From contig NZ_JOEM01000002.1 in assembly GCF_000718135.1 (NCBI RefSeq), positions 1 through 64,000 on the forward strand: 64,000 nt of DNA. The letters are read 5' to 3'. Shown here piece by piece: positions 60,433-64,000 of the stretch. Within the stretch, counting starts at the first letter, position 1, and every line of letters begins with the position of its first letter. This DNA comes from Streptomyces cyaneofuscatus. GTDB lineage: Bacteria; Actinomycetota; Actinomycetes; Streptomycetales; Streptomycetaceae. The translations under genes were made by a program, and so were the position numbers. Below the pieces are notes generated by a model that made no database searches, was not told the DNA's origin, and saw only the letters and a program-made list of their open reading frames with translations.

Positions 60433-60825
60433 ATGGATCGGGAGAAGGGCGTCAGGCTGATGTTCGCGCACCCCAGCGGCGACTACGCGATCACCGAGAC
60501 GTACTCCGTACCTGACGATGCCTGGTACCTGGAACTGGACCTCGTCCGGGATCGAGGAACCCACGTGACCGCGATCGTCCCCGACGAGGACCCGGCGCGC
60601 GAACCGACGGTCTGTTTCGATTCCCGAGGGCCGCATCTGGACACTCCGTACGAGGTCATGCGGTGGTTCATGGACCGGGTGGACGCCGAGATCCGGACGT
60701 CCCGCGCCTGGATGAGGCTGCGGCCCGAACTGGTGGCGGTCATTCACGACCCGCGCCAGGAGCACATGGGCGCCATCGACGACACCGACTTCCCGCACGT
60801 CCTCGCGGCCAAGGTGCCTCGCTGA
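60433..60825 (+). CDS. Hypothetical protein
   Basis: 130 residues, no recognised domain: YAITETYSVPDDAWYLELDL near the start, CFDSRGPHLDTPYEVMRWFM in the middle. Start ATG 60433 or ATG 60460 is undecided. The acidic composition and lack of a signal peptide suggest a cytoplasmic protein. Confidence 0.65.
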   Translation: MDREKGVRLMFAHPSGDYAITETYSVPDDAWYLELDLVRDRGTHVTAIVPDEDPAREPTVCFDSRGPHLDTPYEVMRWFMDRVDAEIRTSRAWMRLRPELVAVIHDPRQEHMGAIDDTDFPHVLAAKVPR

Positions 60826-60942
60826 AATTGCGTATCCGAACTCTCTTGTTTCGTAAGGCCGTTAGCCTGTCCGGCGATCCTGCGGTCCGTCCCTCCGGAC
60901 CACTGAGCGCCAACCACCATCCCAGCGAACGAAGGCACTCCA

Positions 60943-62499
60943 TTGCTCCTGAGACGAAGAGCGACCTCCAAGATCGCCTTGGGCATCGCCGCGTTACTCG
61001 CCCCCACGCTCCTCGGCACCACAGCCACGGCTGCGCCTGCGACCGGTCCCGGTTCGTCGGTGGCCGCCCCGGCCACCTCCTCATTGACCTGGCAGGGCTG
61101 TGGCGGTGACATCCCCGCCACCGTCGAGTGCGCGACCCTCAAGGTGCCCCTCGACCACCGCAAGCCGGGTGGCAAGAGGATCGACGTGTCGCTGTCGCGG
61201 ATCAAGGCCGCCGACCCGGCCGAGCGCCGCGGTGTCCTGTTCTTCAACCCGGGCGGCCCCAGCAGTTCCGGGCTCTTCTACCCCCTGGCGCTCAGCGGTC
61301 TTCTGCCGCAGTCCGTCAAGGACCGGTATGACCTGATCGGTTTCGATCCGCGCGGGGTCGGCGCCAGCAGTCCGCTCGCCTGTGGCACGACCACCGCCGA
61401 CGAACGGCTGACGTACCGGCCTTACAAGGACGCGACGTTCGCCAAGGACGTCGCCTGGGCGCGCGACATCGCGGACCGGTGCCGGAACCGCAACAAGGAA
61501 ACGCTCCGGCACATCACCACCCGCAACACGGCACGCGACATGGACCTCATCCGCGCGGCCCTCGGGGAACGGAGAATCTCCTACTTCGGCCTGTCGTACG
61601 GGACCTATCTCGGCTCTGTGTACACCCAGTTGTTCCCCCGACGGGTCGACCGGTTCGTCCTGGACAGCGCGGTCGACCCCCAGCGGGTCTGGAGGGGCAT
61701 GGGGCAGGCCTGGGCGGAACAGGCCGAGACCGCGTTCGACCGGTGGACGGACTGGACCGCTCGCCATTCGGCACGGTACGGACTCGGTGACACGCCCGCC
61801 GAGGTCGAGGGGCTGTTCTGGGACATCGTGGCGCGTGCCGACCGGGAGCCGCTCGACCTCGGCGGGACCAGGTTCGACGGTGCCGAGGTCCGCGAGTACA
61901 TACGCTGGGAGATCACCCACCCGTCCGTCGCCGCCAGGACCCTGGGGCTGCTTCGGGACGCCGCCGCGGGCAAGCCCGTCCCGGCCTTCCCGACCTTCGT
62001 GCCGACCGACAACGAGCTGGCGAGTTACCTCGCGATCGTGTGCGGTGACACCCGCTGGCCCACTGCCCCGGCCGTCTACCGAGCCGACTCCCGGCGCGAC
62101 AGCGTCCGCTACCCCCTGTACGGCGACTCCGTCTCGAACATCCTTCCGTGCGCGTACTGGGACCGCCCGATCGAAACGGCCACCAAGATCGACAACAAGG
62201 TGCCCGCACTCATCGTCCAGAACGAATGGGACTCGCAGACCCCCCTGGTCACCGCACTCGGCCTGCGCCGGGCGCTGAAGGGCTCCCGGCTCGTCACCGT
62301 GGACGAGGGGCAGGGCCACGGCGTGTACTCGCTCGGCATCAGCGCATGCGCCGACGATGTCGCCACGCGCTATCTGACCACCGGCAGGCTTCCGGCCCGG
62401 GACGTCACCTGCGCGGCCGACCCGCTCCCCGCCGACTCCCGTTCCGCCTCGCCGAGCCCCGCCACGGCACCGGCCCGCCTCCCCTTCTCCGGCCGCTGA
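60943..62499 (+). CDS. Secreted alpha/beta-hydrolase, tripeptidyl-aminopeptidase-like
   Basis: 518 residues from TTG 60943 (GAAGG upstream). Signal peptide ending TATA-AP near residue 31; FNPGGPSSSG oxyanion region near 102; nucleophile in FGLSYGTYLG near 226; C-terminal TAP-like domain with acid in QNEWDSQTP and His in GQGHGVYSLG. This is the Streptomyces SlpD/SlpE/TAP peptidase family. Codon 18 (60994-60996) is TTA, so export is probably bldA-dependent. Confidence 0.87.
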   Translation: MLLRRRATSKIALGIAALLAPTLLGTTATAAPATGPGSSVAAPATSSLTWQGCGGDIPATVECATLKVPLDHRKPGGKRIDVSLSRIKAADPAERRGVLFFNPGGPSSSGLFYPLALSGLLPQSVKDRYDLIGFDPRGVGASSPLACGTTTADERLTYRPYKDATFAKDVAWARDIADRCRNRNKETLRHITTRNTARDMDLIRAALGERRISYFGLSYGTYLGSVYTQLFPRRVDRFVLDSAVDPQRVWRGMGQAWAEQAETAFDRWTDWTARHSARYGLGDTPAEVEGLFWDIVARADREPLDLGGTRFDGAEVREYIRWEITHPSVAARTLGLLRDAAAGKPVPAFPTFVPTDNELASYLAIVCGDTRWPTAPAVYRADSRRDSVRYPLYGDSVSNILPCAYWDRPIETATKIDNKVPALIVQNEWDSQTPLVTALGLRRALKGSRLVTVDEGQGHGVYSLGISACADDVATRYLTTGRLPARDVTCAADPLPADSRSASPSPATAPARLPFSGR

Positions 62500-62548
62500 G
62501 CCCCGGCAGAGGTATCCCCTGGTAGAAGGCAGCCGAAGATCTTGCTGT

Positions 62549-62579
62549 GGGGCTGTCCGGCCTGAGACCGGACAGCCCC
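62549..62579 (+). terminator. Terminator after the peptidase gene
   Basis: Perfect 12-bp stem GGGGCTGTCCGG / CCGGACAGCCCC with a 7-nt loop. Confidence 0.75.
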
Positions 62580-62874
62580 GTCTTCGTCAGCGGACCGCCC
62601 GCGACCTCATGAGCCGGGGGCACCACCGGGCCGGCGACCCGCGTTGCCGCCGGGATTTCAGCAGAGGGCCGCACGCTGTCACCCGGGGGAGTGGCTTACG
62701 GGCGTACGGCCTCGTCAGGACTCCTGGGCCGAGTGCCTTCCTGACACGATCGGTGGCGATTCCTGTCCGGGCGCATCACGCGAACCTGTCGGTCGTGGGC
62801 AGTCCACCGAGAAGGGGGCCGCGCCGCCGCCTTCGTCCGGGAAACACGTTCGCCCAGCCATCCGAAAGGCGACC
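62580..62874 (+). other. Intergenic region before the DsbA-like gene
   Basis: Roughly 295 bp of non-coding sequence; several frames are open by chance but none has a ribosome site or coding-like composition. No clear promoter was found. Confidence 0.4.
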
Positions 62875-63483
62875 ATGACGTCATCGAGTACCTCCGCACC
62901 GGCCAACACCACCGGCCCCGGCGGCACCACCCTCGTCTACGGCAAGGGCTCCGGGGCACAGCCCGGCCACACCCTGCGGGTCTATGCCGATCTGCGCTGC
63001 CCCTTCTGCAAACGCATGGAGCGAGGTCTCGGCCCGGTCATGGAGAAGCTGGCCGAGGAGGGTCGCGTCACCCTCGAGTATCAGTTCGCCACGTTCATCG
63101 ACGACGCAGCCGGCGGCACCGGGTCGCTGTGTGCGCTGAGCGCCGTGGGAGCGGCGTCCGACGCGGGCGCGGCGACCGCCCTGCGCTACATCCGCTCCCT
63201 GTTCGCCTCCCAACCCGCCGAGGACGACGATGCCTTCGCCGACACCGGCGTCCTGTTGCGCCTGGCCGAGGAGGTCGACGGACTGCGCGGTCCCGACTTC
63301 GACCGCAAGGTGACCGAGGGCTTCTACATCCCCTGGGCCCGCCGTGTCTCGACGGCCTTCGAGACCAGTGGTGTCACCGGCACGCCCACCGTGCTCTTCG
63401 ACGGCCGCCCCGTCACCGCCATCAACCCCATGGGCTACGCGGTGACCCCCGAGGCGTTCCTCGCCGAGCTGGACCTGGACTGA
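62875..63483 (+). CDS. DsbA/thioredoxin_4-family oxidoreductase (cytoplasmic)
   Basis: 202 residues. TLRVYADLRCPFCKRMERGL carries the CPFC active site near residue 42, and cis-Pro is in SGVTGTPTVLFDG near 167. No signal peptide follows ATG 62875 (GAAAGG upstream), so it is probably a cytoplasmic mycothiol- or thiol-linked DsbA-like reductase rather than a periplasmic oxidase. Confidence 0.85.
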   Translation: MTSSSTSAPANTTGPGGTTLVYGKGSGAQPGHTLRVYADLRCPFCKRMERGLGPVMEKLAEEGRVTLEYQFATFIDDAAGGTGSLCALSAVGAASDAGAATALRYIRSLFASQPAEDDDAFADTGVLLRLAEEVDGLRGPDFDRKVTEGFYIPWARRVSTAFETSGVTGTPTVLFDGRPVTAINPMGYAVTPEAFLAELDLD

Positions 63484-63687
63484 CGCACCTGCCGGGTTCT
63501 GTCGGGATCCGTACGCGGCCTGCCCGCGTTTGCCGGATCCTTCCGTGGGACAGGACTGTCCTGCGCAACGTGTGCGACGTCCGGCTGCAGCCATACCCAG
63601 GGCGGATATGGGTGAGTGAGCCGCCTGCTTCGTGCCGCCCCGGTGCCTTGCTGGTTCACCAGTCCACCCCTGGAGAGGATCCCCCGT

Positions 63688-64000
63688 ATGAGAAACCGAT
63701 ACAGAACGCGCATATGGTTCAGCGCGGCTGTGGCGATGCTGATGACGTCGTTCGCGTTACCACCGGCGGTCGCGCAGGCGGCGTCCTCCGGGAGCCGTTG
63801 TTCCGGCGGTTACGTGGCCATGACTTTCGACGACGGTCCGACGGACCTCACGGCCGAGTACCTGAAGGCGCTGCGTGATGCCGGACGCGTCAGGGCGACG
63901 TTCTTCGTGACCGGCACACTGGCCGATGGGCAGCGCGCCGGGACACGGCGGATCGTCGCAGAGGGCCATCAGGTCGGCAACCACTCCTACACCCACGCGA
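63688..64000 (+). CDS. Secreted NodB polysaccharide deacetylase (truncated by window end)
   Basis: First 104 residues. Signal peptide (RIWFSAAVAMLMTSFALPPA, then AQA-AS), then NodB motif 1 MTFDDGPTD and motif 2 NHSYTHA at the window edge. Codon 24 (63757-63759) is TTA inside the signal peptide. It probably deacetylates chitin or peptidoglycan sugars outside the cell. Confidence 0.85.
   Translation, partial: MRNRYRTRIWFSAAVAMLMTSFALPPAVAQAASSGSRCSGGYVAMTFDDGPTDLTAEYLKALRDAGRVRATFFVTGTLADGQRAGTRRIVAEGHQVGNHSYTHA

Noticed and set aside
1..64000. tRNA, rRNA, CRISPR arrays, transposases or integrase/att sites
   Set aside because: None recognised on reading both strands; the cluster edges show no mobile-element genes.

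Overview
The window is high-GC actinomycete DNA, almost certainly a Streptomyces chromosome. Nearly every reading frame has G/C in third position, GTG/TTG starts are common, the regulators are SARP and gamma-butyrolactone-receptor types, and rare TTA codons are present. No rRNA, tRNA, CRISPR array or transposase was seen.

Positions 164-37921 hold one contiguous biosynthetic gene cluster for an aromatic (type II) polyketide of the actinorhodin/medermycin, i.e. benzoisochromanequinone or pyranonaphthoquinone, class. Core genes are C-9 ketoreductase (31478-32263), didomain aromatase/cyclase (30478-31428), metallo-beta-lactamase-fold cyclase (36998-37921), two separate KS-alpha/CLF pairs (13018-15497 and 33670-36203) and a single ACP (15606-15875). 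Pyran-ring and quinone tailoring genes resemble actinorhodin ActVI-1 (22738-23682), ActVI-A (24768-25211), ActVA-5 (25267-26394) and ActVB (36337-36840). Further redox genes are two luciferase-like monooxygenases, an F420-type PPOX protein, SDRs, a quinone oxidoreductase, and a Tat-exported multicopper oxidase with a small membrane partner.

Scattered through the same cluster is every gene expected for a dTDP-D-forosamine-type sugar (4-dimethylamino-2,3,4,6-tetradeoxyhexose): rmlA, rmlB, 2,3-dehydratase, 3-ketoreductase, the Fe-S/PLP 3-dehydrase, a 4-aminotransferase and an N,N-dimethyltransferase. There is one glycosyltransferase (1357-2505). No 3,5-epimerase or 4-ketoreductase gene is present, which fits a D-configured 4-amino sugar. 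The predicted product is therefore an aminoglycosylated pyranonaphthoquinone, possibly further oxidised or dimerised outside the cytoplasm.

Regulation can be read partly from the DNA. A gamma-butyrolactone-receptor-like repressor (3587-4267) has a likely target: a 22-bp ARE-like palindrome filling the -35/-10 spacer of an orphan OmpR-type regulator gene that carries a TTA codon (11943-12707). A SARP gene (21843-22658) has matching heptamer-4-heptamer-8-hexamer boxes upstream of most cluster transcription units. A SoxR-type operator with a 19-bp promoter spacer precedes the NmrA-family gene (2613-3446), as expected for a strain that senses its own redox-active quinone. Export is probably by the 14-TM MFS pump (4336-5829). 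Two secreted seven-repeat HAF proteins (6049-8161) have no known role.

From 38022 onward the window is ordinary chromosome: a PTH2-type hydrolase, an AIM24 protein, a large secreted RICIN/coiled-coil polymorphic toxin with a candidate immunity gene (40382-45585), a GH-like secreted protein, a barstar-domain protein, an HD-domain pseudogene, a GlxA/AraC regulator, a NodB lipoprotein, PhoX/DUF839, OsmC, ZapE/AFG1, a RibD-like reductase, murC, msrB, small conserved Streptomyces proteins, an LRV-repeat protein, a secreted peptidase-like hydrolase, a DsbA-like protein and a truncated secreted NodB deacetylase at the right edge.
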